Below are positions 35,549 to 44,386 of a stretch of DNA of 64,000 nt, one piece after another. The notes below the pieces were generated by a model. It did not search any database and was not told where the DNA came from. It worked only from the letters and a program-made list of their open reading frames with translations. Position numbers and translations under genes: made by a program. The stretch's first letter is position 1. Each line of letters starts with the position of its first letter. This stretch comes from Algoriphagus aestuarii (GTDB lineage: Bacteria > Bacteroidota > Bacteroidia > Cytophagales > Cyclobacteriaceae): contig JAFIDK010000008.1 of assembly GCA_017051695.1 (NCBI GenBank), positions 62,001 to 126,000 on the forward strand, read 5' to 3'.

Positions 35549-36022
35549 ATATACCTGAACTGAAGAAATATCTTTGCATTCATCATCTAAAACACGAATG
35601 GTTTTTCTCAAAACAGGATGGATGAAATCAGGCATTATTTCTTTCAGAGGTTCTAATACAAATTTCCGCTCTTGTATAAAAGGATGAGGTATTGTCAATT
35701 CCGGGGTATTTATTACGTCATCACCCCAAAAAAGGATATCTATATCCATCGTCCTGTCTCCCCAGTGGTCATTTCTCATCCGACCTAATTCGGCTTCGAT
35801 TTTCTGTATAAAAGCCAACAGAACCATCGGGGTTTCCTTCGTCTCAATCTGAATTACCTGATTTAAAAACGGACCTTTAGCAATCCCCCCCCAAGCTTCA
35901 GTTTCGTAAACGAGTGATTTGAACAAAAGAGGGTACCGCTTTGTTACTGCCTTCACAGCATTTGATAATAATAATTCCCGGTCGCCCCTATTTCCCCCTA
36001 ATAGTAATGTAACTTTTGACAT
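35540..36022 (-). CDS. folK: 2-Amino-4-hydroxy-6-hydroxymethyldihydropteridine pyrophosphokinase
   Basis: Folate-pathway kinase of 160 residues. Family marks are LLLGGNRGDRE at residues 5-15, YETEAWGGIAKGPFLNQVI in the middle, the RTMDIDILFWGDD region with the metal-binding Asp residues, and IPHPFIQERKFVLEPL near 125. The gene is single and convergent with fabD. Confidence 0.95.
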   Translation of the reverse strand: MSKVTLLLGGNRGDRELLLSNAVKAVTKRYPLLFKSLVYETEAWGGIAKGPFLNQVIQIETKETPMVLLAFIQKIEAELGRMRNDHWGDRTMDIDILFWGDDVINTPELTIPHPFIQERKFVLEPLKEIMPDFIHPVLRKTIRVLDDECKDISSVQVYKK

Positions 36023-36096
36023 TCTGTCATTCGTATGATTTCAGGTATTATGATTTGGCAAAATAGGTTATTTTCGCATCTTAATTCTATCCAAAT

Positions 36097-37866
36097 ATGA
36101 GATTCTTAGGCAACGTGCTCGCAGTAATTGTGGGTTTGATAATATTCAGTGTTTTGAGCATTTTGGTTTCTTTCGGCATCATCGGCATGATCGCTGCCTC
36201 TGGAAACGAAGAAGTAACGGTCAAGGAAAATTCAGTTCTTCATCTTAATCTTGATGGCAGAACCATCGTAGAAAGGACCAATGAAGATGATTTGGATTTA
36301 TCCATATTCGGATCTGCCTTTGGCCAGCCCAATGTCGCAGGATTGGTTAACCTAAAAAAAGCCATTCAAGCAGCTAAAACCAATGAAAGTGTCAAAGGAA
36401 TTTATTTGAATGCCGGTTTGGTCATGGCAGGACAGGCCAATCTTCTGGAGCTCAGGGAAGCTTTCGAAGACTTCAAAACTTCTGGCAAATTTATTCTGGC
36501 TTATGACGAAGCTTATACCGAAGGAGGCTATTATTTGTCTTCAGTAGCAGATGAAATTTATTTAAATCCGATGGGAGGGATTGATTTCAACGGGTTCTCT
36601 TCTGATGTTTTGTTCTTCACTGGCTTGTTTGAGAAAATCGGCATTCAACCTGAAGTTTTCAGGGTTGGAGAGTTCAAAAGTGCCGTAGAACCTTTCATCC
36701 TGAAACAAATGTCTGAGGAGAATAGGTTGCAGACACAGGCATTCCTTTCTGATATGAATGACCATGCGTTGAAAAACATTTCCACTTCACGGAATATCAA
36801 TTTAGATAGCCTAACCAAAATAAACAACCTGATGCTGGTGCGTGAGCCGGAGGATGCTGTCACGTATAACTTGGTCACTGACTTGGCATACGAAGATGAA
36901 ATCCATGCAAAATTAAGAGAAAAGCTAGGTCTTGGCGAAGACGATGACATCTCGACGATCAATGCCACGAAGCTGAACTCTACAGTAAGATCATCTGGCA
37001 ACATTACCTCACCAAATAGAATCGCTGTGATCCTTGCTGAAGGAGAAATCGTCAGTGGAAATGCAGATGGCGTCATCAGTTCAGAGAAATTTGCCAAAGA
37101 AATCCGTAAAGCTAGAAAGGACGATAACATCAAAGCGATCGTATTAAGGGTCAATTCCCCAGGAGGATCTGTATTGGCTTCTGAAGTAATTTGGAGAGAA
37201 ATGACAGAAGCAAAAAAAGAGAAACCTGTATATGTATCTATGGGTGAAGTAGCTGCATCAGGAGGTTATTATATTTCGGCACCAGCGGATACCATTGTCG
37301 CACAACCCAATACCATCACTGGATCCATAGGGATTTTTGGGCTTTGGTTTAATACTCAGGAATTACTGAATGACAAATTAGGAATTACTACAGATGTCGT
37401 AGAAACCGGGGAGCTTTCAGATTTTATGAACCCAACTCGTCAACTGACGGAGGTAGAAAGAAGCATTGTTCAGAAAAGTGTGGAAAAAGGATATGAAACT
37501 TTTATTTCTAGAGTGGCTGAAGGACGGGGCATGACCCCTGAAGCAGTAAAAGAAGTGGCTTCGGGTCGCGTATGGACAGGAAATCAGGCCATCGAAAGAG
37601 GTTTGGTAGATGTTTTGGGAGGCCTAGATGAAACGATCGAACTTGCTGCAGCCAGAATCGGAGCCGGAACTGACTATAGAGTGATCTATTACCCACAGCA
37701 GAAACCTTGGTTTGAAGAAATCATGAATGAGTTTGGACAAAACGTCAAGCTCAAAATGTTGAAATCAGAATTAGGTGAAAATTTCGCTTTGTATAAGCAA
37801 GCACAAAAACTAAAAGACTACCAAGGGATCCAAGTGAGGATGCCAATAGAATATGTTATTAAGTAA
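36097..37866 (+). CDS. sppA: Signal peptide peptidase SppA, 67 kDa type
   Basis: Membrane-anchored serine protease of 589 residues with an N-terminal membrane segment (about 8-33). It is the long two-domain form. The general-base Lys is K194 in GEFKSAVEPF and the nucleophile is S388 in MGEVAASGGYYISA. A second Ser-Gly-Gly phrase is NSPGGSVLASE near 354. It cleaves leftover signal peptides in the membrane. The gene is alone, with a terminator downstream. Confidence 0.95.
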   Translation: MRFLGNVLAVIVGLIIFSVLSILVSFGIIGMIAASGNEEVTVKENSVLHLNLDGRTIVERTNEDDLDLSIFGSAFGQPNVAGLVNLKKAIQAAKTNESVKGIYLNAGLVMAGQANLLELREAFEDFKTSGKFILAYDEAYTEGGYYLSSVADEIYLNPMGGIDFNGFSSDVLFFTGLFEKIGIQPEVFRVGEFKSAVEPFILKQMSEENRLQTQAFLSDMNDHALKNISTSRNINLDSLTKINNLMLVREPEDAVTYNLVTDLAYEDEIHAKLREKLGLGEDDDISTINATKLNSTVRSSGNITSPNRIAVILAEGEIVSGNADGVISSEKFAKEIRKARKDDNIKAIVLRVNSPGGSVLASEVIWREMTEAKKEKPVYVSMGEVAASGGYYISAPADTIVAQPNTITGSIGIFGLWFNTQELLNDKLGITTDVVETGELSDFMNPTRQLTEVERSIVQKSVEKGYETFISRVAEGRGMTPEAVKEVASGRVWTGNQAIERGLVDVLGGLDETIELAAARIGAGTDYRVIYYPQQKPWFEEIMNEFGQNVKLKMLKSELGENFALYKQAQKLKDYQGIQVRMPIEYVIK

Positions 37867-37895
37867 AAAGAAGCGGCTTAGGCCGCTTCTTTTAT
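37867..37895 (+). terminator. Terminator shared by sppA and the flavin reductase gene
   Basis: Perfect stem GAAGCGGC (37870-37877) and GCCGCTTC (37882-37889) with loop TTAG. The plus side has TTTTATC and the minus side TTTTTACTTAA, so it ends both convergent genes. Confidence 0.85.
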
Positions 37896-38785
37896 CTTTT
37901 CTGCAGTAAAATCATCCAAGCTTCCTCCACTTCTCCCCCTTCTAATTTTTCTTTAGCCAAAAGGTGAAGGTGATCCAACCAGGATTCAGCATCATTGACA
38001 AACCTCATTCTGATTTCCTGAATTTCTGACCGTAATGAATACTCTTTTAATTCAATTTCTCCAGGAAGGGACTCCACATTTCCAAGACGTCCCAAATTAT
38101 TACCCGTCAAAATCGAACTGTTTCTGATTTCAAGTGGAATCTGATCAATCCCAATTCCTTTTGTTCTGAGTGGTTTGGGAATCTGAAATAGTGAATCTCC
38201 ATTGGCACGGCTATACCAATTTCCTCCTAACCTGGCCACTGCATCGAGTTTACGTGGATCAATTACACCTGAATCATCCAAAATCGCCTCATTCACATGC
38301 GAAACGAGAACCTCACAAATCACCAAATTTCCTGCTCCCCCACTTTTTCCTAAGGACTTCACCTCGTTTACCCTACATTCAAAAGCGATATGCGCTTCTT
38401 TGATTCTAGGTGGTTTTACCTCTAAAGAGGGAACCTCTGTAAAACCTGCTTTCTTGAATTCATTCACACCTTTTTCATACTCGGTACTTGCCAGTGACAT
38501 TTGCTCCACAATCCCGAAATGCACCACATGGATCACCACTTCTGGCACTTCCAAAACATTTTCCAAAGTATGCTTGGTCGTATTGTCTCTCACCCTTCTG
38601 GATGGAGAAAAAACCAAAATAGCCGGATTGGTACTGAAAAGATTGAAAAAACTGAAAGGACTCAAGTTTACATTTCCAGCAGCATCGATTGTACTTACGA
38701 AAGCGATGGGTCGAGGAGCCACGCTACCTTGCAGTAAGGCATGAAAATCCACTGGGGCGAGGTCTTTGGGATAAAAGGTTTTCAT
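37892..38785 (-). CDS. Flavin reductase-like FMN-binding split-barrel protein
   Basis: Protein of 297 residues. The first 200 or so form an FMN-binding split barrel (APRPIAFVSTID, then LSPFSFFNLFSTNPAILVFSPSR, key part SPFSFFNLFS near 42), with the typical GNLVICEVL strand. The C-terminal 90 residues, rich in Glu and Arg, are less common, and I do not recognise them. The enzyme probably reduces a flavin or binds FMN for a redox reaction. It is a single gene. Confidence 0.88.
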   Translation of the reverse strand: MKTFYPKDLAPVDFHALLQGSVAPRPIAFVSTIDAAGNVNLSPFSFFNLFSTNPAILVFSPSRRVRDNTTKHTLENVLEVPEVVIHVVHFGIVEQMSLASTEYEKGVNEFKKAGFTEVPSLEVKPPRIKEAHIAFECRVNEVKSLGKSGGAGNLVICEVLVSHVNEAILDDSGVIDPRKLDAVARLGGNWYSRANGDSLFQIPKPLRTKGIGIDQIPLEIRNSSILTGNNLGRLGNVESLPGEIELKEYSLRSEIQEIRMRFVNDAESWLDHLHLLAKEKLEGGEVEEAWMILLQKR

Positions 38786-38847
38786 ATTCTGAAATTAGAA
38801 TGCAATTTTAAAACTTAAATACTTTTCCACGATTAAGTTCATCTTTT

Positions 38848-39705
38848 ATGAAAACTACCCTGTTTAAACCATTGTTTACGGTGTTGATGGCAAGCTTCCT
38901 TATTACTGGAATCCATGCGGAAGTTTGGTCCCAAACCCACAACTTCGCCACATTCAACATCCGCTATGCCAATCAAAATGATGTTGGAAACCTTTGGCAA
39001 GATCGGCTACCACATGTCATCAATCTCATTCAGTTTCATCAAATCGGGCTTTTTGGAATTCAAGAAGGCCTACACCACCAGGTCACCGAACTGACCGAAG
39101 GGTTAAATTTCAAATACATTGGGGTTGGGAGAGATGACGGCACAGACAAAGGGGAATTTGCGGCGATACTTTACGACGATAAAAAATTCAACTTATTGGA
39201 TCATGGCACTTTCTGGCTTTCGCCAACTCCTGATCAACCTAGCAAAGGCTGGGATGCTGCATTAAACAGAATCTGTACCTGGGGAAAATTTGAAGATTCA
39301 GAAGGTGTGGAATTCATGGTTTTTAATATCCACTACGATCACATCGGTCAGCAAGCAAGAGAAGAAAGCAGCAAGCTGGTAGTATCCCAAGTGGAGAAAA
39401 TGAACAAAGAAAACTTACCTGTGATTTTAATGGGTGATTTTAATGTCAAGCCCGATAATGAGGCTTATAAAACCATTGTTTCCAATGAGGCTTGGAAAGA
39501 TGCGCGATTGATTTCAGAAATCCCTTCTTATGGTCCTGCGGGAACTTTCACAGGTTTTGATTGGGAAAAGATGCCTGACGGAATCATAGATCACATATTT
39601 GTAAAAGGAAAAATCTCAGTGATTCGACATGGGATTTTAACAGACAATTATGGGAAGAAATACCCATCTGACCACTTCCCTGTACTGGCTGAAATTAAAT
39701 TTTAA
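38848..39705 (+). CDS. Endonuclease/exonuclease/phosphatase-family hydrolase, exported
   Basis: Exported enzyme of 285 residues with an N-terminal signal-like segment (about 1-28, ending near AEVWSQ). Conserved motifs of the family are ATFNIRYANQ (near 33), FGIQEGLH (catalytic Glu near 73), FNIHYDHIG, LMGDFNVKPDN and SDHFPVLAEIKF at the end. The Asn and Asp sets are complete. Related Bacteroidota proteins act on phosphodiesters or sphingolipids, and the substrate is not visible. The gene is separate from pgk, which is convergent. Confidence 0.9.
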   Translation: MKTTLFKPLFTVLMASFLITGIHAEVWSQTHNFATFNIRYANQNDVGNLWQDRLPHVINLIQFHQIGLFGIQEGLHHQVTELTEGLNFKYIGVGRDDGTDKGEFAAILYDDKKFNLLDHGTFWLSPTPDQPSKGWDAALNRICTWGKFEDSEGVEFMVFNIHYDHIGQQAREESSKLVVSQVEKMNKENLPVILMGDFNVKPDNEAYKTIVSNEAWKDARLISEIPSYGPAGTFTGFDWEKMPDGIIDHIFVKGKISVIRHGILTDNYGKKYPSDHFPVLAEIKF

Positions 39706-39755
39706 ATCAAAAAAAGGGCTGCCAATTCTCGATTAGCAGCCCTTCTGATTTTTTT
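39706..39755 (+). terminator. Terminator shared by the exported hydrolase and pgk
   Basis: Stem AAGGGCTGC (39714-39722) and GCAGCCCTT (39736-39744) with a 13-base loop. The plus side is followed by CTGATTTTTTTTG, and the minus side by TTTTTGATTT. It acts in both directions. Confidence 0.85.
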
Positions 39756-39765
39756 TGAATCTCTT

Positions 39766-40965
39766 TTATGGTTCCAAAGCAGCAACACCTGGAAGTACTT
39801 TTCCTTCCATATGCTCCAGCAAAGCACCTCCACCTGTTGACACAAAAGAAACGTCTTCACCGAAACCGAATTTGTTTACCGCTGCAGCAGAATCACCTCC
39901 ACCAATTAATGAGTAAGCGCCACCTTTTGTAGCTTCCACTACAGCTTCTGCGATAGCTTTGGTACCCTTGTCGAAAGACTCCATTTCAAAAACACCCATC
40001 GGACCGTTCCACAGGATAGTTTTAGAAGAAAGAATCACTTCAGCAAATTTCACTCTTGTTTCTGGTCCAATATCCAATCCCATCCATCCATCAGGAATTT
40101 GGCCGCTGACAGCCAATCCTTGCTCCGCATCATTGGCAAATGCTTTAGAAATCACAGTATCTACAGGGAGTAAAAGGTTTACACCTTTTTTCTTGGCTTT
40201 TGCCATCAATTCCAGCACAAAATCCATTTTATCCGGCTCCTGCAAAGAATCACCGATGGTTCCACCTTGAGCTTTCGCAAACGTATAAGACATTCCTCCA
40301 CCGATGATGAGATTGTCCACTTTATCAAGCAACTGCTCGATAATCAAAATCTTATCCGAAATTTTAGCTCCACCCATGATGGCCGTGTAGGGTCTCACAG
40401 GATTTCCCAAAACCTTATCTGCATTTTTCAGTTCGGAAAGCATCAAATATCCACATACTTTATCCGTAAAAAACTGTGCAATGATGGAAGTGGAAGCATG
40501 GGCACGGTGTGCTGTTCCAAAAGCATCATTGACATAGATATCCCCTAGTTTGGACAGTTTTTTAGCAAATTCCTCATCCCCTTTTTCTTCTTCTTTGTAG
40601 AATCTTAGGTTTTCCAACAATAAAACTTCCCCTGGTTTCAATGATTCTGCAAGCATCTCTGCTTCTTTCCCGATGCAATCAGGAGCGAATTTTACAGGTC
40701 TATCCAATGCCTTTTCTAAATCCAATACGATATGTTTTAAGGAAAACTTATCTTCTGGACCCGTTTTAGGTCTTCCCAAATGGGACATTAAAATAGCGGA
40801 TCCACCATCATTCAGAATTTTGTTGATGGTAGGAATGGCTGCCTGAATTCTAGTGTCATCTGTCACATGAAATCCACTGTCCAAAGGCACATTGAAATCA
40901 ACTCGAATTAGTGCTTTTTTGCCCTCAAAGCTGAGGTTATCTACATTTTTGATTCTAGGGTTCAT
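39766..40965 (-). CDS. pgk: Phosphoglycerate kinase
   Basis: Glycolytic enzyme of 399 residues transferring phosphate between 1,3-bisphosphoglycerate and ADP. The opening [14 protein letters not shown] with [11 protein letters not shown] and MSHLGRPK are the substrate-binding start. The mid part has [20 protein letters not shown] (key part GGAKISDK), and the C-terminal nucleotide part is GGGDSAAAV and STGGGALLE. It is a single gene with a terminator downstream. Other glycolysis genes are not in the window. Confidence 0.97.
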   Translation of the reverse strand: MNPRIKNVDNLSFEGKKALIRVDFNVPLDSGFHVTDDTRIQAAIPTINKILNDGGSAILMSHLGRPKTGPEDKFSLKHIVLDLEKALDRPVKFAPDCIGKEAEMLAESLKPGEVLLLENLRFYKEEEKGDEEFAKKLSKLGDIYVNDAFGTAHRAHASTSIIAQFFTDKVCGYLMLSELKNADKVLGNPVRPYTAIMGGAKISDKILIIEQLLDKVDNLIIGGGMSYTFAKAQGGTIGDSLQEPDKMDFVLELMAKAKKKGVNLLLPVDTVISKAFANDAEQGLAVSGQIPDGWMGLDIGPETRVKFAEVILSSKTILWNGPMGVFEMESFDKGTKAIAEAVVEATKGGAYSLIGGGDSAAAVNKFGFGEDVSFVSTGGGALLEHMEGKVLPGVAALEP

Positions 40966-41084
40966 AGTAGGTTAATAGATTTTATGAATTTCTGCTTGTT
41001 AAAAAGAAGGTGAATTTATCAAAGATTCGCTCAATTACCGAATTCAGGCCATTTGAATTCAATTTGATAAAGAAAAAGAAACAA

Positions 41085-42050
41085 TCAAATTTCAGCAGCG
41101 GCCCGTTTTAACCGATCATTTATCGCGTTTCCTAAGCCTCTGGCTGGCATTTTCTCTGCTAAAATCACATCTACATCTTGCTCATCCAAAAATCTCATAC
41201 TCGCAAACAGCCTCTGTGCAGCTTGGTTTAAATCACCCGATTCACTTAGCTGGATTTGAAGATCCGATCCAATCTGATCAAAACTTCTGGACAAACTCAT
41301 TACTGCGAAACGTTTGTTCTCCTTAGTATATTTCTCTACGAGCAAATCCAGATCTCCCAAAACAAATGGTTTTCTTGGAGCATAATGACTTTCCAATAAT
41401 CCGGGAGCCTGAGGGTTGGACGAACTATGATCACGTATCTGAACAGGACCAGCGATCTTTTCAATTTCAGATATTTCTAATCCACCCAAACGATAAATTA
41501 CAATTTCCTCATCCTCCATTCCTACGATGGTACTTTCCAATCCTACCTGACAATTTCCCCCATCAAGAATGTAAGGGATTTTTTCTCCCAATTGTGCCTC
41601 CACATGCCAAGCAGTCGTGGGTGAAATATACCCAAAAGGATTGGCACTGGGAGCTGCCAATGGGAACTCCAATGATGCCAAAAGAGAACTGGTCAGAGGA
41701 TGTTTCGGTACTCTTACAGCAACCCGATCTAGTCCTGAAGTCACCAAATCAGGTATTATTTCCTTTCTGGGCAGCAACAAGGTCAAGGGTCCTGGCCAAA
41801 AAGTCTTAGCCAGCAAAAAAAGTGGCTCAGGGATCGATTTCACAAAATCACTGACACGCTCCAAGGAAGAAGTATGAATGATCAACGGATCAAAACTTGG
41901 TCGGTTTTTCGTTTCGAAAATTGAAGCAACAGCAGCCGGATTCAAGGCATTCCCTCCCAAACCATAAACCGTTTCAGTAGGTATTGCCACTAATTTTCCG
42001 GACTCCAGAAATCCCTTTGCTTGACTAATATCCTGACCAATTACCGCCAT
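41085..42050 (-). CDS. sua5: Threonylcarbamoyl-AMP synthase, Sua5 type
   Basis: Makes the threonylcarbamoyl-AMP for the t6A base of tRNA. The 321 residues contain the YrdC-like domain (about 1-205, with GKLVAIPTETVYGLGGNA and KNRPSFDPLIIH) plus the C-terminal Sua5 domain (from about 215, ending RGLGNAINDRLKRAAAEI). The HYAP motif (SHYAPRKPF) marks the join. It follows the TPR gene by 3 bases in one operon. Confidence 0.95.
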   Translation of the reverse strand: MAVIGQDISQAKGFLESGKLVAIPTETVYGLGGNALNPAAVASIFETKNRPSFDPLIIHTSSLERVSDFVKSIPEPLFLLAKTFWPGPLTLLLPRKEIIPDLVTSGLDRVAVRVPKHPLTSSLLASLEFPLAAPSANPFGYISPTTAWHVEAQLGEKIPYILDGGNCQVGLESTIVGMEDEEIVIYRLGGLEISEIEKIAGPVQIRDHSSSNPQAPGLLESHYAPRKPFVLGDLDLLVEKYTKENKRFAVMSLSRSFDQIGSDLQIQLSESGDLNQAAQRLFASMRFLDEQDVDVILAEKMPARGLGNAINDRLKRAAAEI

Positions 42051-42053
42051 ATG

Positions 42054-42761
42054 TTATTCACAAAAATCGTCAATCCAGGTTTTTGCCTCTGTATAGCCCA
42101 AGCTCAAAGCCATCTTTAAATCTGCACAACCTTCCTCTTTCTCTCCAGTTGCGCTCATTCGGGTTACCCCTAAAAGGTAATAAGCGGCTCCGTTTCTTTT
42201 ATCCAGATTCACTGTATTGGTCAGAGATTCTAAGGCACCGGCAGGGTCATTGTTGCCTATCTGGGCCTTTGCACGGTTAAAATAAACCAAAGCTTGATTC
42301 GGGTTTACTTGCAATGCCGCATCAAAATCCAACAATGCATCTTCGTATTCCTCCAGACCTAGGAGCGCCAGACCTCGATTATAGTATATATCCGTTTGGC
42401 TTTGATCCAAACCATTGGCCATGTTATAATCTGCAAGTGATTCTTTATAATTCCCTAATTCAAAATTTGCATTTGCCCGATTAAACCAAGGTTTATACAT
42501 GGCACTATCTGCAGCTATTGATGCCGTAAATACAGGAATAGCTGCGTCATATTCTCCTTGCTGGAAAAGTGCCACTCCCTTAGCATTTAAGGCAGCTGCA
42601 TTTGATGGATTTTCTTCCAGTGCACGATCAAAATATACGATTGCTTCTTTCCAGGCTTGCTGGTCCATTTTCTCTATTCCAGCTTGAAACAATTCCTCCT
42701 CACTTGGACTACAACTACTCATTCCTACTGCCAAAAGGCAAACAATCAACAATCTTTTCAC
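42054..42761 (-). CDS. TPR-repeat lipoprotein
   Basis: Lipoprotein of 235 residues with the signal RLLIVCLLAVGMSSC and lipid Cys at about residue 17. Five or six tetratricopeptide repeats follow, seen from recurring phrases WKEAIVYFDRALEENPSNAAA, YDAAIPVFTASIAADSAMYK, YKESLADYNMANGLDQSQ and YEDALLDFDAALQVNPNQA. TPR lipoproteins are scaffolds, often in outer-membrane machinery. The partner is unknown. It shares an operon with sua5 (3-base gap) and may follow the thioesterase gene, which ends 48 bases upstream. Confidence 0.9.
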   Translation of the reverse strand: MKRLLIVCLLAVGMSSCSPSEEELFQAGIEKMDQQAWKEAIVYFDRALEENPSNAAALNAKGVALFQQGEYDAAIPVFTASIAADSAMYKPWFNRANANFELGNYKESLADYNMANGLDQSQTDIYYNRGLALLGLEEYEDALLDFDAALQVNPNQALVYFNRAKAQIGNNDPAGALESLTNTVNLDKRNGAAYYLLGVTRMSATGEKEEGCADLKMALSLGYTEAKTWIDDFCE

Positions 42762-42809
42762 AGGCTTAAATTTTCTGCAAAGATAAGGAATCTGATTTTG
42801 GAAAGGTAC

Positions 42810-43241
42810 TTAAGCCTGAAGTTTACTTCTATAGTCTGCGGGGATCGTGACCGGTTTCATGCTTTTCATATCCACAGAAACCAGCGTACAAGCACATTTG
42901 GAAAAGATCACATCTTTACCCTCAGCTGTAGTCCCGACCAGATATTGCTCCAGATCAAAAGAAGTTTTCCCTATTCTGGAACAAGTAACATAGGCTTTTA
43001 AGGTGTCATTTAAATGAATCGGCAAAAAATAATCAATCCCAACATGAGCAACTACAGCTCCAACCTGCATCAGATCCCAACCACAATGATCCAATAAATA
43101 AGCTGCTCTGGAATGCTCAAAATAATTGAAATAGATCCCATTATTCACATGCTGATATCCGTCTATGTCAGAAAAGCGAATCTGGATGGGAATAAAAAAA
43201 TCTAGCTTTTCTTTAATTTCAGATAGTTCAATTTTCGGCAT
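42810..43241 (-). CDS. Hot-dog fold acyl-CoA thioesterase
   Basis: Protein of 143 residues of the 4HBT family. The active-site phrase RFSDIDGYQHVNNGIYFNYFE (key part DIDGYQHVNNG, with Asp near residue 23) is typical. Strands CSRIGKTSFDLEQYL follow. It hydrolyses acyl-CoA esters, with substrate unknown. Its start overlaps the Nudix gene stop as TAATG, so it is coupled to the upstream genes. Confidence 0.88.
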   Translation of the reverse strand: MPKIELSEIKEKLDFFIPIQIRFSDIDGYQHVNNGIYFNYFEHSRAAYLLDHCGWDLMQVGAVVAHVGIDYFLPIHLNDTLKAYVTCSRIGKTSFDLEQYLVGTTAEGKDVIFSKCACTLVSVDMKSMKPVTIPADYRSKLQA

Positions 43242-43792
43242 TAGAGCACAATTTCTGATTTACTTGTTTTCTCCAACATGCGTAGAATGGAAGGATTATA
43301 ACCGATCATATCCACTACGGAATCAAAAGTGATCCAGGCAAGTGAAATACTTTCATCACTGATATGTAGCGGTTCATTGATATCAGCTTCTAGAATGTAC
43401 CTGACATCAAAATGAAAATGCTGTGGCACATGAGGACGCTCAGGAATGATGTGCTTATCCAAATCAAAAATGGTAGAGTCTACCAACTCCAGTGATTTGA
43501 GCCCACTTTCCTCTTTGGCTTCTTTCAATGCTACTTCAATTAGATTTTCATCGCCATCCGCATGTCCTCCAAGCTGTAACCAACGTCCTAATTTGCGATG
43601 CAAAGTCAATAAGGTATGTGTCCTGCGCTTATTCACGACCCATGCAGAAGCTGTGAAATGTCCCTCTAGCCTTTCTCTTCTGTAAGCCAAAGGATCATCT
43701 GTCAATTCGATAAACGAATCAATAAATGCGGATTCCTCTTCGTAAGGAGTTCTGTACTTCTCTAGCTGACTTTTTAATATCGTTCTATCCAT
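43241..43792 (-). CDS. Nudix-family hydrolase
   Basis: Pyrophosphohydrolase of 183 residues. The Nudix box is GDENLIEVALKEAKEESGL (near 79-97), with Lys in place of the usual Arg in the REUxEExGU core. The surrounding LGRWLQLGGHADG matches the usual upstream phrase. The substrate is not predictable. It sits in the run recQ, hypothetical, nudix, thioesterase with gaps of 6 bases or less, so it is part of an operon. Confidence 0.9.
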   Translation of the reverse strand: MDRTILKSQLEKYRTPYEEESAFIDSFIELTDDPLAYRRERLEGHFTASAWVVNKRRTHTLLTLHRKLGRWLQLGGHADGDENLIEVALKEAKEESGLKSLELVDSTIFDLDKHIIPERPHVPQHFHFDVRYILEADINEPLHISDESISLAWITFDSVVDMIGYNPSILRMLEKTSKSEIVL

Positions 43793-43798
43793 TTTAAT

Positions 43799-44386
43799 TT
43801 AATCAAATAATAAATCCAGAAATTGATCAAATGGTTTTGGGTCTTTGTATAATCGATCAGAATAGATGGTCACCAAAAGCTTGATGTAACTCGGCTGATT
43901 GTCAATACTAATCTTTTCCAAGGTAACATTTCCAAAAAGCTGGGAAATTAAATCATCTTTTTTTGGCGCTGATAGCGGAGGCTTGAAATAAAACTTTTCT
44001 GTAAGCTTTACTTGGTCGTTGATTTCCTCGTATTTCCGATCCAAACTTACCTGCCTATATCCCAAAGCTAAAACACGCTGGCTAAATGCCAAGAAAAGTT
44101 TAGAAAAAGATTGAGGATCAAGAGGGGCTTGATAACTCACTGCCAAACCGTTGGCATAGGGAGATTCAAAAATATGAACTTCCGGTTTTTCGTGGATCTG
44201 AGTTCTTTTGAAATGGTAATTTCTATAAATCAGATCCAAAACCTCTCTACCTTCTCCGGTTTTTGTCCAGTTTATTGCCTCATCTATATCCTTTGTCGAC
44301 AGGGTGTAATTCTCTTTATGGTTCACGGCTGCTTTTGAAGAAGCCGGAAACACTTTATTGATCATGTCTTCAAAGAAATTTCCCAT
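43799..44386 (-). CDS. Uncharacterised protein between Nudix and RecQ genes
   Basis: Protein of 195 residues, mostly alpha/beta and without membrane segments or signal. It has no motif I recognise. Its start overlaps the recQ end by 17 bases, and it ends 6 bases before the Nudix start. The presence of many charged residues and no catalytic signature suggests a binding role. I cannot assign a function. Confidence 0.75.
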   Translation of the reverse strand: MGNFFEDMINKVFPASSKAAVNHKENYTLSTKDIDEAINWTKTGEGREVLDLIYRNYHFKRTQIHEKPEVHIFESPYANGLAVSYQAPLDPQSFSKLFLAFSQRVLALGYRQVSLDRKYEEINDQVKLTEKFYFKPPLSAPKKDDLISQLFGNVTLEKISIDNQPSYIKLLVTIYSDRLYKDPKPFDQFLDLLFD

